Source: Bryoerythrophyllum caledonicum | Taxonomy: Eukaryota; Streptophyta; Bryopsida; Pottiales; Pottiaceae | Direction: 5' to 3' | DNA: 64,000 nt | Assembly: GCA_963971425.1 (NCBI GenBank) | Contig: OZ020518.1 | Location: 3,236,263 to 3,300,262 of the forward strand | Shown: one piece after another, positions 35,278-48,789 of the stretch | Numbering within the stretch: the stretch's first letter is position 1 | How the letters are laid out: each line of letters opens with the position of its first letter | Translations under genes and position numbers: made by a program | The notes under the pieces: generated by a model | Seen by the model: the letters and a program-made list of their open reading frames with translations, nothing else | Databases searched by the model: none | Told to the model about the DNA's origin: nothing

Positions 35278-36244
35278 CCCTTTTAACCCTTACAGACCCA
35301 TTTAACCCTGGGGGCATGTTTTTCTTTTAACCCTTACAGACCCATTTAACCCTGGGGGCATGTTTTTCATTTTGGGCAGGTTCCAAAAGTTCCAAAAAAA
35401 ATCTTTTCTTTTTGGAATTTTAAATCTAGATTGTCCCTTTGTGAAAAATATAATTTTAATTTTTTTGGATTCATAATATGAAAGTTATTAGCCTTCAAAG
35501 TCAAATTGGGGACTCCGAGGAGCTCCAAAATTTTTGCTACAAGTTTATATCGACATTGAGATTTTTCATACATGTAGAATGTATTACCTTCTTTGAAGAT
35601 GTCAAAAAACAATTCTTGTCCTATGTGTTTTAAAATGTTTGACTCGGGTTAAAATGTTTTTTCACATTGTTGGGCAAGGTACCAAAAAAACTTCGACTTT
35701 TCTACATAAAACCTAGAGATCTTCATATTTTTCATTTTTTACTTTTTGAACAACAACATGTGGTGAAAACCTACTTATTGACCATTTCAATTATCATTTT
35801 TAACCAGATTAAATTCAGAATAATATAAAACGGGAATTGACAATTTTTGAAACTCCACTTTTTGCACACTTGTTTTGAATATGCTACACCCCTTTTCTAC
35901 CTCTAAAAATTAGTATGTAAGGAACTAACATCATGCTTAACACAATGGTGAAGGATTTTGACCTTTTGTAGTGCAAAAATTTGACACTATGTGAAGTCAA
36001 AGTTTGCTTATTCACTCAATGCAAGGAAGAAAATGAACCATTTTCTTGACTTCAAATGCTCTAATCTTCACAACCTTACGGTGGATTGTAGCCAAAAAAT
36101 ATGGTAAGTTTGTATAGAAGTCTTTTTTGATATCTTACGGTTCAAAGTCCAAGATTGTACTTCAAAATTAGATTTCCTTGCCACATGTTGATAGTGGCAA
36201 TTTTGGAGTGTTTCTTGAGGGAAAATGCCTTGGGCTCTTGGAGG
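35278..36244 (-). mobile_element. TTAA-flanked miniature element, copy 5 (reverse orientation)
   Basis: TTAA at 35274-35277 and 36245-36248. The family words appear in reverse (GAATATGCTACACCCC, CTCTAAAAATTAGTATG, GTGAAGTCAAAGTTTGC). At its left end a segment of about 48 bp starting TTAACCCTTACAGACCC is duplicated in tandem (35284-35330 and 35333-35380). The ends are more diverged than in other copies. It is non-coding. Confidence 0.75.
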
Positions 36245-36768
36245 TTAAGGCCAAACAACCATATATGGGTCATTTCGGCACAAGATCCTTTGTAACAAGC
36301 CCTACAGGGCACCTTGAAAGAAAATATAGACCATGACTTAGAGGTGGAGGAAGAAGGGCATCTATTGAGACCATTGCCGCGACAATTGGTGCAAGCATCA
36401 GCAAGCTATTGTTATTTCCGTGAAATGAGTTTGTAGATTTTTGTTGAAATGTACCTAGTGCGTAGATGTCATCTAGCAAGATCTAGAACACTTGTAGATT
36501 CTCACTAGGCAGAAAAGCTCATCGGCCTTGAATGTGCTCCACAAAAATGTCAAAAGAAATGGAAAATTCATCAGATCACTAAACCTCATTGAAAGATAGC
36601 AGATGGACGAAGAGGAAGTGAAGACCATGGAAAACACAACATGCATGAACAACTCACAGAATGGGTGGATGAGAGTGTCAGCTTATACCAATTGCATGCC
36701 ACACAGTTTGCCATTGCAATGTGGATTTTAAAATGGGGATTCTAAAGTTGGAACAAATTGCAATTCAG

Positions 36769-39054
36769 GCCCGCTTTACACTATAATGGAGAACTCCACT
36801 GGCCAAGAATTCAAGGGAAATGAAGCAATATGATTGGAGAACAATTTGTTCTTCACCGGATTGGGTTTACACTTGGCCAAGATTTGACCGGTGAAGAACT
36901 TCAAGCATGGATGAAAAAATGACATGGATGCCGATGTGGCACACCTTTTTGAAGAGTTCCTCTCCTCTCAATTGATTTCTTGTCCGACCTCAACCCCCCG
37001 GACAAGAAACCAAACCATTGGAGAAGAACTTACTTAAAATATTCTTTCCCTTTGCAAATTCGTTGAACTTCACTGTAGTTCAAGTTCCTACTTCTTCTTC
37101 CATGAGTGTCTATTTTTAAAAAAATTATTAGGTAAGATGCGCATTGTTGTCTAGTTTATGTGGTACAAATTTCGAATTAATTCGATTAGTATTGAGTGAG
37201 TTACATGCATTTTATTGGAAGGGGATTCTGCCAAAAAAATCAGGGTCAGTTTTGAACACTGCTACTTTGGCGTGTTGTAACTTCTTGGTGGAAGATTCTT
37301 TTCCAACATTTGTTTTTCTCAGAGATGCGCATTTTTGTCTAGTTTATGTGGTACAAATTACAAGTCAGTTCAATTAGTATTGAGTATGTTACGTGCATTT
37401 TAGTGGAAGGGGGTTCTGCATATTTGCAAATTTTTATTGCTATTGATTTTCAACTGTTCTTTAATTGTAAATGACATGATTGTAGGGCTTGTGTTTCAGG
37501 TAGGAGTTTACTACTTGTTACTCTTTCTTAGATTTTCAAAGTTGACTGTAGCCCAAAAACTCTATGCTAGATTATGTTTTCTATACAAGAAGTAGAGTTA
37601 ACTCGGTGTAATAAATGGCTGTCAAAATTACATTGTATGATGAATTCATGTGAACTTTTTACCACACAAACTAGACAAGTAGGACCAATTTTTCCAACAA
37701 GTTTTACTACAATTTTACACTTGATGTGAAATGTATAGATTTTGAAAGGTGATTGGGGCCAAAAACGCATGGGGGACCTTATATCATTAAGTAGATGGAA
37801 GATATCCATCCTTTGCTCGAAGAAATCAAAAGCCAATTTGGAAAATGATTTTTCATCTACAAAGAATTGGCACATTGAAGAAGTTAAAAGGAAAAGACAA
37901 AATGACATTGGCAAAAAGCCAGATGGAAATTTTTAAAAAACTTATACTGATGGTATATGTTTTATTTAGAATAGTTCCTTTTGAGTTTTACCTTATATTT
38001 GGACATCAATCGTTGTCAAGGCATATCTTATCTTTATTTTTATTTTTATATTGAAATCTTTTGAGATATCTTTTTCACACTCTTCCAATGTGCAAAAATC
38101 ATTTCATTTCTATTAGTTGGATCAATTATTGTCCACATTAAAAATACAATGTCCAAAAGTTTCGTACTAATTTATTTTTTCAAATTGTGTGTTATTTTTC
38201 ATATTTCATTTTTATAATTATTGTATTGAAAATATTGTATACCAACTTCATATCGTCTTTTTACAATATGATCTCAAGAAGGATTGAATTTTGAAACAAT
38301 ATTGATTTTATGTCAATATTGATATGGAATGCAATTATGACCCATATGGAATCTATATGACCATAAGAAACATATATCTCCTATATATGAATCTACATAT
38401 GAACAAAAGTGCCTTCTATTTTCCTGATGTAATTTTGGTAAATAAATTTTGAACAACTGAATCGACTTTTTTTTGTAGTATAGAAATTATAAAGTACAAC
38501 CCAGAGTAAGCACATAGATGTGTTGTTACCTAAACTAATGCCAGCATCAACAAGCCTTATGTGGTAATTGGAGAAAAGGCAAGCAAATAATTAAAAGGTT
38601 TGAAAGAGATCAATTATAACATGGTTGTGCGTGCTAACATCATGTATATTATATTCATGTGAAATTTTTTCCACACAAACTAGACAAGTAGGGGCTTTTT
38701 TCCCAACAACTGTTACTACATTTGGACATTTGATGCAAAGATATAAATTTTTGTAGTTCAACGGAGCCCATAATGTACATAATATGTCCATGGGGACCAT
38801 TAGAAATTGTGGTTTCCATTGGCTAGCATAAACTTTCTTGGTGGTGAAGTTCACCGGAGGTCTTCACCTTATGAAGTTGGCCGGTGGACTTCACCGTTGG
38901 GTGTTTACACTACTAACCGGTCAAGACTTCTTCATGCATTACTTTATTCTTTTTTTGTCTTGTCCAACATCCACCGCTCGCCTCAAATAACCATGTCTTG
39001 GCCGAGACTTCTTGACCGGCCGGTGGAGTTCTCCACCATAGTGTAAAACCCCCC
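36769..39054. mobile_element. 2.3-kb inverted-repeat element with TCAG flanks
   Basis: The left end (36769-36805) and the reverse complement of the right end (39018-39054) share TTTACACTAT and TGGAGAACTCCAC within about 37 bp. TCAG lies immediately outside both ends and is a possible target duplication. Subterminal GGCCAAG/ACCGGTGAAG words also recur inverted. The interior has two direct repeats: about 100 bp at 37137 and 37322 (GTCTAGTTTATGTGGTACAAAT) and about 105 bp at 37640 and 38648. The second encodes, on the minus strand, PTCLVC-V-K-SHE after a C-x-x-C-like pair. No intact transposase is seen, so it is probably non-autonomous. Confidence 0.6.
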
Positions 39055-39059
39055 TCAGA

Positions 39060-39585
39060 CTACCTTGTTAGTAGATCTTCAACTCTTTGTGTCAGTCGGG
39101 AACAGTATGTACATGCACATATTGTACACTTTACAATACAAATAATGTATTAAAATTTAGCAAGACTTATACCTTTGGAATGGAGATTCTTCAACTAACA
39201 TCTTTCCATTTGGAGGTCATTTCAATAACTGAACCTCATCATGTTCAAATACAACATCATACATGTAGAATATTGTGGCCACCAACGGGCCATTTTGACA
39301 TTTAAGGGTTAAGAGAGAGCACATTACGGTCTTTCAAAGAAGTATGCTCAGGAGCATTTTCATTTGCTGTGTGAATTCCAAAGAAACATGCCTATCCATA
39401 AAATAGGTGTACAATTCCATCCAAAAAGAAAGGTAACCCTGTACTTTTCTAGGAGAGAAATCAAAGTCAATCTTGCGTCATGTACACAGTAGGTGCAATT
39501 TTTTTTTCAATAAATCAATAGTTTTATACATGTAGACCAAAAAAATTTGACTTTGGCAATCATTTAATGTTTGTAGGTTTAATTC
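39060..39585. other. AT-rich spacer
   Basis: I see nothing identifiable between the inverted-repeat element and the mariner relic. Confidence 0.35.
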
Positions 39586-39589
39586 ATCA

Positions 39590-40400
39590 ACAACTACTAC
39601 TACCACCTTGTCCTATCTCTTTTGGCATCAATTACAACTTGCGCTTGTATGCACTGTGGCATGCTAGCTACCAACTTCTCTAACATCTCCATTCGTAAGC
39701 TCTCCCAAGCTGCATTTATTGCATTCTACATATGATCTTTATTTTTTAGTCTATTCATCTTCCAAACCTTGTTTTTGCAAATCATCCAAAGGTTTTTTGG
39801 AAGATTGAAAGTAAAGAGAATTGGAGGGCCACTTGAGCATCTTTAATCCAATATCTTTGATGCAAGCTTTTGTTACATTGACAGTAAGTGTTGCTACACC
39901 ATTGAACATTAATATCAATTGCTCTTGGTTAGGATGGTCATAGAGGTAAGGCAATAATTATTTCTCAAACAATGTCTACGAAGTCCATAGAAGTGTGTTG
40001 TTATTGAAGGAATTAAGACAAAATAACACTTGCTAGTTGCGTTGAAAGCACCCAAAATTTTGATTGACATCCATCTAGACTTGAATATTGGTGTTAAACA
40101 TTGTGAATCAATTCCTCAAAAGTAGTCTACCATACTCAAGTTTTGCATGAAATTTGACTTATTTCAAACGATGACTCGTTGCTCCAAATAATCAAGTTTC
40201 ATTGTTGCAAAGTTCAATTTTTATGTTCTTGTACAAAGGCCTCTATGTCTTGTGTCTCTAGTTCAAGAAATGTTTCTTCTTTGCAATCTTGTTGCCAAAT
40301 CGAAGCTCATGCACCTCTTTCCGAACAATGTTAATACTCATTTATGATAGGCAAGCCTTCAACATTTGGCAAAAGACAAACAACGATCCTTGACAAAGTC
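39590..40400 (-). pseudogene. Tc1/mariner-type transposase relic
   Basis: The minus strand shows fragments in order. IIWSNESSFEISQISCKT corresponds to the SDESSFE block around the first catalytic Asp, here Asn. ATLTVNVTKACIKDIGLKMLKWPSNS corresponds to the H...LxWPxxSPDLN block. A C-terminal part follows in another frame (INAAWESLRMEMLEKLV, ASMPQC). The usual SPDLNPIE block is replaced by unrelated residues, and frame changes and stops are frequent. It is therefore an old, dead copy. The 67-codon frame 39954-39751 is its best-preserved piece. Terminal inverted repeats were not found. Confidence 0.7.
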
Positions 40401-40599
40401 ATGTTTGAGAATCCTTCAATTACACTCTTGCAACTATTGAAGACATTCTTATTTTTATGAAATTTGTATTGCGTCTTGCTTTGAGTTTCTCGTCATGACT
40501 AATGAAATGGTCTTGTTTGCTCTACCAACTATGTTTGAAAATTGACTCAAAGATGATCTAAACATGCTCTTCTCTATAATAATACCTTGTTCTTCTACT

Positions 40600-43500
40600 A
40601 TTAAGAAATAATTTGCCCTACTACTACTCAAGATTGCTCAAAATCACACTACTATTTGATTCTCAACTCTAAAAGTTAGTATGTCCATTACAACATAAGA
40701 AAAGATTCAAAAATTTGTGGCAAAAACATGTATGTATGTATAACCATTTCAACTCAAAAATTAGTACAACTATTCTTCTTTTTCACAGTAGAACCAAAAT
40801 GTAGTGAATTGTATACTCACAAAGCTCCCTATTTAAAGTTATGGCTTCAATGCTCTAGAAGCTTCACTTACCACAGCTACCAATTATTGCATTTCCAACT
40901 ACTCATGGCTAATTATTGCATTCCCAACTATCTAGACTTTTTGATTTCACATGATCATGTATGCATCAATTGCCCAATTTAATTTACAAGATCAATCATC
41001 TTTGATATATATATGAGTGGTACCTAAGAATTACCTTACTCTTTAGAAGGGACTATAAAAAGAATGGAATTTCTATTATTTTCTAAAGAAAGGAAAAACA
41101 AGAAAAATTAACTTAATTCCTAAGTGGTAGTTCAAGATATGTTTATCTCAATAATAAAGATCTTTTACCTTACAGCTCATGATCAAATTTCACTTTTAGA
41201 TAGGAAATTCCACATTAAAAAAATGTAAATAAGCTTCAAGGAATGGGCTCTTAGAGGATAAACTACTTCATCTAAATGCAAACTACCTTAACTCTTTAAG
41301 GATGAGCAAACTTTGGACGATGGGAGAGTCTACAAGTGTGATAGATTATGCAAAGCATCATCTATATAATGATACATTTCATCATGACCCCACTTCACGG
41401 AAATTATTGTAGTTCGCCAATACCTACATCAAGTTTGGTGGCGCTAGATCCGGTACATGCTTGTCCTCATCCGCTGCTAAGTTGTAGTTCAAATTTTCCA
41501 TGAAGTGCCTACTAAAGGGGTCAGCATGGCCAAACGACCAATTAATGGTAGTTAAGCCTTGAAGGCAGTGTTTAAATTGGTTTTTAATTTTTGGTGCAAG
41601 TCTGGTGACCTTACTTTTTTTTTAAGTGCAAATTTGGCTACATGGTTTTTTTTGGGGGGGGGCTGCAAAAAATTTCTGGTCATCAATGTGTGGCTACATG
41701 GGCTTTTATTTTGTAGCCATTTCTGGCGACAACTCGCAATATCGGCAAAGCTAGTCTGGCAATAATAGAAAATTCTACCACAATCTACCTGGCCAGGCAA
41801 CCTGAAATTCTACCACAATCTACCACAATCTACAACTTCAAAGTTCGAAGCTTCTACAAGTTACAACAAACAAGTTGCAAACTTAGGCTATAACTTACAT
41901 GTTTAAAACATGCAAGACTACAACAGATAAATCACAATTCAACCTTCATGCAAACTAGTATGAGCAAGTAACAAACAAAGAAAACACCAATGACGTTCAA
42001 ATGAAATGCAGTGCATGCAGTCTCAAAGGTGATCAGACATCGAACAATGCAAACACGACGAGAATCACGGAGTAAGAATGCAGACATGAAGTATGTTGAA
42101 GGCAGCGAGGCTCTGTTGCGATCACAGATTCAAACGTCTAGCAATGCAGAGGTGGCGGAAATCACGGACAAACAATGCACAGGTGACAGTTTAGACTCAC
42201 AGACATGTAGAAGATTAGAAGCAGAGGAATTCAATCGCTGATTTGCTGTGGAATTTGGAAGCAAAAAATTGTCAGTGAACATTGAACTTTCAAGAGACTT
42301 GACACTCAGGATTCCTAAACAAATACAGAACAACGAGTTTAAACTTGCATATAAAAGAAACCAAGATCCCAAACAAGATCAGCTATGTACAATCTCATGA
42401 AATTAGCATGAACAAACTACTTGCTCTTACATAGCCCACTACTCTCAAGAAAATTAGAAACATAAAATAAACTATCAACGTATGTTAATTGCAAGGAACA
42501 AGATGGCGACATACAACAAAAAAAATGGTACAAGTTAGGCAAAAGTTCGAAACGTACCGACATAGACAGAAATAATCATGTAAAAAGCTGGCGACAACAA
42601 CCTCAAGCCCATCCATATTAGGAGAAGGAGATCAATCCAGGTGACGAAAGTTTGCAATATGGACAGCTGAGATGGCGCTGACTGGCGACATGACTTGTAA
42701 TTATTTTTCTTTGCTACACAAAGTAGCTTGTGACAAGACAGGTAAAGCCAGTGACACGTGGAAAAGGTGGGCAGAATCAATCCCCCCATGGCCGAAATTC
42801 GGCAATGGCCACTCTGGCTTTTCACATTGATTATCACTAATTTTAGACTTTCCTATTTTTTTCGTTTTAAGGCTCCATTTTGCCTCAAACAAAAACACTA
42901 CTTGAAGGGTTAAGTGACCACTCGTCCACTCTAAAAGTTATTTAGTATTGCCTTACTCATCTAATATAGATAATTTTGTAGTCAACCTTTGTTCAATGTT
43001 CTACAACTTTTCAATCTAATAACAAATGTGCACATGGCATGAATATTATAGTTGATTTATTTTTGGCTGTGAAGAAACATAAACTCATAAATGGAAGAAC
43101 ATCAAGGGAACCCACAAATGATGAAGACCACCTACTACATCAACTTTCAATTTTACCTTCCAAGTACTTCTTTTACATATGATTAATCTTTGCAATCATG
43201 GAAAATTTCTGAAAAATTCATACAACAACATAGAATCACGCGATTCTTTCGCTATATTCAAAAACGTATAACTGGTCCACATAAGTTTTCATTGAACACT
43301 TTACATCTTAGAATTTCTGTTGAGAGTTTGTGGCTGACCTGGCAGACGCTCTCCTCGTCGAATATGTCTAGTTTTCGTTTCACCTACATGACACTTGTGC
43401 ATGCAATAAGCTCCAAGCATCAGTTTCTGTCTCAAATTTATGAGATACCACCTTACAACCGTAATGCATTTATCAAATGGTACATGACTGTCTCAAATTC

Positions 43501-43800
43501 ACTTGAATCATTGTTGGTACTATAAAAAAGTCTATGTCAAAGACCAGCAACCAGCTCCCAATGTCTTCTGTAAGAACTTGTCCACCTCATCTGAGTTTGA
43601 AATTTTGAGCAAATAGATTCATGTTGTTGATGTCCTCTGACGCCCTGTTACTGTTTCTTAAAATCATGGCCTGTAACCCACCGAAGCCACTTTTAAATTC
43701 TAAAGGTCGATCATGATTTACATCAGCTTTTCATGACACACAATGAAGAAAAAACATTCGTTGAAACGAAGCCTTGAATCTAAATTGTTGTGATATCCTT
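40600..43800. other. Intergenic DNA, no gene recognised
   Basis: AT-rich DNA with only short accidental frames. At 42030-42240 a word of the type AATGCAnACnnnGAGAATCACGGA recurs imperfectly. Words of the form TTAACYCTTTAAGGATGAG at 41278 and GAAGGGTTAAG at 42907 may be ends of a small miniature element. Nothing else is supported. Confidence 0.35.
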
Positions 43801-43803
43801 CTG

Positions 43804-46800
43804 TCATAATGAAGTCCAGCTTCTACGGCATTTATAAAAAACCACTACAAAAGATTTGTGACAACTTGGATCACTTACCTTCGGTTTGTTCATGGAGCTT
43901 CCATAATAGGCAATGCCAAATGATGATGATGTAAAGGCTGCTACCAACTCTACTCTCTGGAGCATGGGCGAGTTCACCCGTGTTGAATCGGAACTTGACT
44001 GTAGGAACAAGACTCCAGCATCATCTTTTCCACCAAAGCACCGGCCCTTTCCGAGAACAGAACGCAGCATCGTCTCACAAGCATATCCCGGCCCCTCTTG
44101 CGATCTGTTTAGGTAATTATTACGAGTTCAGATATCATTTTGACAGCATCTTGGCAAGCTAACATGAACATAGCAAGGAAACGAGAAATTCGTTACATAC
44201 GTTGTAGCCAACGAAGAGCACTGGTATGCAGCAAGTCCTCTCATGAGCTGCTCGCCTGCACCTGAGACTGCACAGCCAACTGAAATACCAGATGTTGCTG
44301 TCGGGGTTGCCCAACAACCACTCCCGTAGGTTGCTGCTAAACCCACCCGTCCTTTTACCTGAGTCAAATCAAAGATGACATGGTTATTAACTTTCTCAAG
44401 ACATATGGTAAAAAGACTAATAGCAACTTCGTATCGTTAGAAAAACTTTTACGATTTGCAATGAGCCATAAAGTGTTGGTTAGAAGACTTAAAGGAATCT
44501 TCAAGATACACCAACTCCATCAGCTTCACTAACTACATAAATGTCAAATTATTATTCAATATTCGACAAATAAGCCTCTCACACTATCCAACACATGAAA
44601 ACTGCCTCCAGTTGGAACTTCTAGGCTATTAAAAAGTGCTCTACAAAGAGAGTATAGACAGTCTCAAGAGGATCTTATGTTCACCGCTGGAGTTTAAAGC
44701 GGACAACAAGTCTATCTGTTTCCAAAGGAGAAAGAGACTACCATCACCAATATTGAAGTGGTGAAGGTACATCATCTCAGCACCACCTCCATTGTACATG
44801 AAGCAAGCATTATAAGCATGGAAAATTCCAGCATCATGAAATGTAGCGATAAACCTTCGCTCTAGAAGTACCAAACAAACAGATAAGTGCGGCACAATAT
44901 ATATTGATGATGAGTTGTGAGCAAGACGACGATTCTTACCTTCATAGCGATGCCCCCACTTGAAGCACCTGAAGCAACATTACCATCTCTGTCAATGCAG
45001 ACAGCCCCCACAGTATCTAGCACTACGTCTTCCCCGCACTCCGCTTCAATAAGCCCATTGTTCGTCTCAGCAGTTTGAGTAGCCGGTTGGAGGGCCAGCA
45101 TTTGCTTGTACTTTTCCCATTGCTCGTATGCCTTCTTGGTCACAAGCCACTGCCAAAAATAATAACAATAATAATCATAAAACCAGCTGAGTGGGGTGTT
45201 CAAACAGAATCTCGGGACCAATCTCACGAGAAAAGACGGACCCCTTAGAATTCAAACCTAAGACAATGAAAACCGAGGTGTACTGTGCTGACTCCAGCTT
45301 TCAAGTCAACAAATTTGAAGTGCTGATTCAAAACGTGCATTACATTACGTATCATAAAAAATAGATCACATAACAAAATGGAGCTACTGCTTGTATGAAG
45401 AACATCAGACACTTGAGACAAAGTCAGAATTATGAAAATAGATACATGTGCATAACGAAGCAATTTTTACCTTCTCTGCTTCACCACCTATGGTTTCAGT
45501 TGCAAGACCGTGCCTAGATGCCCACTCTCTTGCTCCATCCCCCGCTAAGAAACTGTTATCCATACCACAAAAAAATACTTCAAATGTTGCAGTCAACTGC
45601 AGATGATGTAAAATAAGAGGATGTTCCTCTCTAAGAATAATGTAGAGACAATACAAAACTGAAATTGTACAAACGAGCCGAAGAACAAGAGAAATACATG
45701 TACACGATTACTAAACCATAAGAAAAAAGTACCTACACTTACAATGACCACATTACTAACGGCAATATATTACTGGAGTGAAAGTTTCAAGGTTTGTTCC
45801 GCACACAGGAGGTGTTCGACCAAGAGGCAAAGCCCCTTTGCAGCTTTCTTTCGCAAGTTGCGTAGCAACATCGATTACATTTCGTACACCTGAAGGGAAA
45901 GATAAAAAGCACAACGAGATATAAATTATCCATCCATATATCCGTTTTTCGTTTTACTCGTCCAGATACGAAGAGAAGGACCAGGAACATTTCTACAAGA
46001 ACTCTTTATCATGCGAAAAAACAAAAAAAAATCACTACGGAGTTTATCAAAATTGACATCATTCAAGTGTCGTCGATACTGTAGAGTCCGAAAGTACCAG
46101 AAACTGCTCCGACAGCTCCAAAGGCTCCACTACGCCCATCCATCACGCTTGCATCGCACTCCACGTAACCACCTTCTGTCAGATTTGAACCTCTACCAGC
46201 ATTTGTGACTTCATCATCCTGGAAAGCAATTGCTCAAATTCTAAGCGATAATGCACGCAGGATTTCAAACAGGCGCCTACTACAGAAATGCAGAGCTCCT
46301 CGAAAAATCATACAAAATTTGGGAAATTCTATTTGTGGCGAAAAACTCTATTCGATTTCAGTAAGACCTTGCACGATGAATAGAAACAATGCACGAATTT
46401 GTCCAAATATAAAACTCAACGACTCCAAAATTGTTTGACAAGACGCTATCCGCAGGAAACCACATCCGCAATCGGCCCTATCCAAGCTTATCGTATCATG
46501 TGCACCTGAATCATAACGACTGCACTGCCCCTGATTCCATGCTAATGTACAAACGCTGACAGAGAAAATAGGACAATGAAGCTCAATAAGATCAGATTGT
46601 CGCAAACGCTCACCTCAAGCACTCTGATCGCTGCGGCTACAGCGTCAAGGCTGGTCCCTGACTCCTGAAAAACACGCAACCGTTAGAACACAAATCTCAC
46701 CTGCGCACAATAAGACAAGCTATCTTGAAATCAACCTCTAGCACTAAGCCTTGCAGAGTATAAGATTAAGAACACCAATAGACGCGACAGTTTCTCATCG

Positions 46801-47372
46801 GCCTTACTGAACGCTATGAACTCAAACGCTAGATATCATTAAAATTCAAAGCACCTACAGCGGAAAATCACCAATTCTTGAATCGATTCTCTTCAAGGAA
46901 AACAAAACCAGACGCAATCCGCTACGGTTAAAGCAAGAAGTATAGATACAGACTAAGATTCAACGTTCGATTACAGCGCCGGCTCAAACTAATTAGCGTT
47001 GAACTCATGCAATCCCGAATTTCATGAGAAATGAGCAAAATAAATAGCTCTGTGAAATAGCAAAATAAATAGCTTATAAACAGTTTCTTAGAAACAGCGG
47101 TATTCACATTGCTAGTCGTTTAAGAAAAAGATTGCGATTACCTCGGAGAGAACAGCGGCCGCAGCCTGGCAAGCACGCCGCATGGCCTGCTGAAACGCCT
47201 TGGCTCGCTTCTCGCTATGAAAGCCGGCTCCGACATGGACTGCCACAAAGAACAAGTCCGGCTCCTGCTCCTCCGCACCACGGCCGATGCCGATGCGCAG
47301 GTCCTTCCCGATCCGATTGCCGTCGCTAGGGTTTGAATCTCCCCCGAGAGCCTCGCGCACTTCCCCCGACAT
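43804..47372 (-). CDS. TASP1: Threonine aspartase (taspase-1), 8 exons
   Basis: Exons on the minus strand: 47372-47142, 46664-46614, 46218-46098, 45889-45805, 45552-45471, 45149-44940, 44358-44201, 44104-43804. Phases agree, giving about 412 aa, close to human and plant taspases. Family motifs: [19 protein letters not shown] at the N-terminus, [47 protein letters not shown]. The processing and catalytic site is LDTVGAV with T236, followed by [11 protein letters not shown] and YGSGCWAT. Taspase is an N-terminal nucleophile hydrolase that self-cleaves before this Thr and then cuts after Asp in substrates. The plant substrates are not settled. The start is the Met of [11 protein letters not shown]. 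The last exon could instead splice at 43879 (KPK-gtaag), which would change only the short C-terminal tail. I see no damage. Confidence 0.92.
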
Positions 47373-47616
47373 TGCCAAACAAACGAGCTAACCAGTAATT
47401 GCAGCCAGCCTCCGCGTTCTACAGCAACAATCTGGAGAGGGAGCTGCCGTAGGTGAGAAGAGAAGAGGGAATGAGCGCGCTGTGTGGCGATGTCGAGGAG
47501 TAGTCTGCAAGGGCCTTCGTTGGTTGCTCTGGTGTCGCCATGGCTTTGTCTTCCATTGCGAAGAGCAGCGCTCGTTTCCTGCGCCGGAGACGCCTTCCAA
47601 GCCTGCGGATCTCTGT
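47373..47616 (-). promoter_or_regulatory. Upstream region of the taspase gene
   Basis: About 240 bp of GC-rich DNA between the taspase start codon and the first inverted-repeat arm at 47617. It presumably holds the 5' untranslated region and core promoter. No TATA box is evident. Confidence 0.35.
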
Positions 47617-48779
47617 AATCTTGGGTTAGGAGCGTGAAGCGCCTCTCTGCCCGGCTGCGGGAGAACTGCCCGGCCGCGTCACAACTGCCCGGCCAGCAGT
47701 CTTCGGAGAACCCAGGGCGAACTGACCCCTCGTTGCCCCGCCGAGGGATGAACAGGAGGTCAGTTCCCCGAGCATTCGTCGGCCTTTCCCGGCACGGCCT
47801 GCCCGTGCACGTGACGAGCCTGTGAGATGGTGGTGCATCTTGAGTTCACAGTTATCATGAGATCGCTGGCTCGGGACGACGGGTTTTCTAGACGGTGCTT
47901 GAAGAAGTTGAGGGTGTTTTCATGCGCATGGGAGTGAGTTGTGAGTGAGTTGTTGGCGCACGTACTATATTCAAGTCCATCGATGAAGCCCTCAGTGGTG
48001 CCTGTGTTCATGTGGCCATTTTCTCAAAGTGCTACGCTGAGTCCAAGTACTGCCTTCAGGAACTTTGTGGTATGCTGCAAAGCGAGAAGATTATCATCTC
48101 TGTGTTTTCATGATGTCAAGCCAAAACATTTGCTGGATTTAAGAGCGGGGCGTATGCCAAAGGATTTCGCAAGCACCGAAGCCGTGGAAGACACAAAGAC
48201 ATCCGAAAGTGGAAGGACGCTCTCTTTCAAGCTTCTAAACGCAAAATACCATTGCCACATTGCCACAAAACAGGCCTCTCCTTGATCGACGTCAGATCAA
48301 ATGCCATCAAGTACAAGCAGCTTCCAACATCTCCACAAACCTAGAGCTTGCGTTTTATCCAGAAAACCATGATGGGCAAGGTCAATGCAACAAACGATTT
48401 CTGATAAAAGAAGAAAGTCATGCAGACTTTCGTTTCAAAACAACGATTATCCAGAAAATCACGTCCGTGATTGACCAGAAGCCTGCGCACACTCACGCCA
48501 TTCAATCCGCTCTTACCCTTACTAAACCTGTGAGAAGATCTCAGAAGCCATCGGCGTGGAGAACCCCGATGCCAAACCCAGGTCGGGGAGCCAAGCCCTA
48601 ACCTAGACGACGTCTGTGCGCAGCTAGGTCGCTCGGGCGGGGCTGAGAGCCAGCATCACAACTGATCTACATGGCGGCGGACTTCGGGGAGACTTGGAGG
48701 GGGGGTCTTTGAAGACTGCTGGACGGGCAGTTCTGAGGCTACCGGGCAGCGAGCCGCTTCACGCTTGTAACCCAAGATT
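47617..48779. mobile_element. 1.16-kb inverted-repeat element beside the taspase promoter
   Basis: The left arm 47617-47707 and right arm 48707-48779 are inverted copies: AATCTTGGGTTA, AGCGTGAAGCG, CTGCCCGG, AACTGCCCG and CAGCAGTCTTC in order. The left arm carries about 20 extra bases from a repeated ACTGCCCGGCC word. The interior contains two overlapping plus-strand frames (47941-48285 and 48260-48601) of ordinary-looking but unrecognised composition. Long arms around non-transposase sequence recall Mutator-like elements carrying captured DNA, but no 9-bp target duplication is visible. It could equally be an inverted segmental duplication. Confidence 0.55.
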
Positions 48780-48789
48780 GGTTCGTAGA

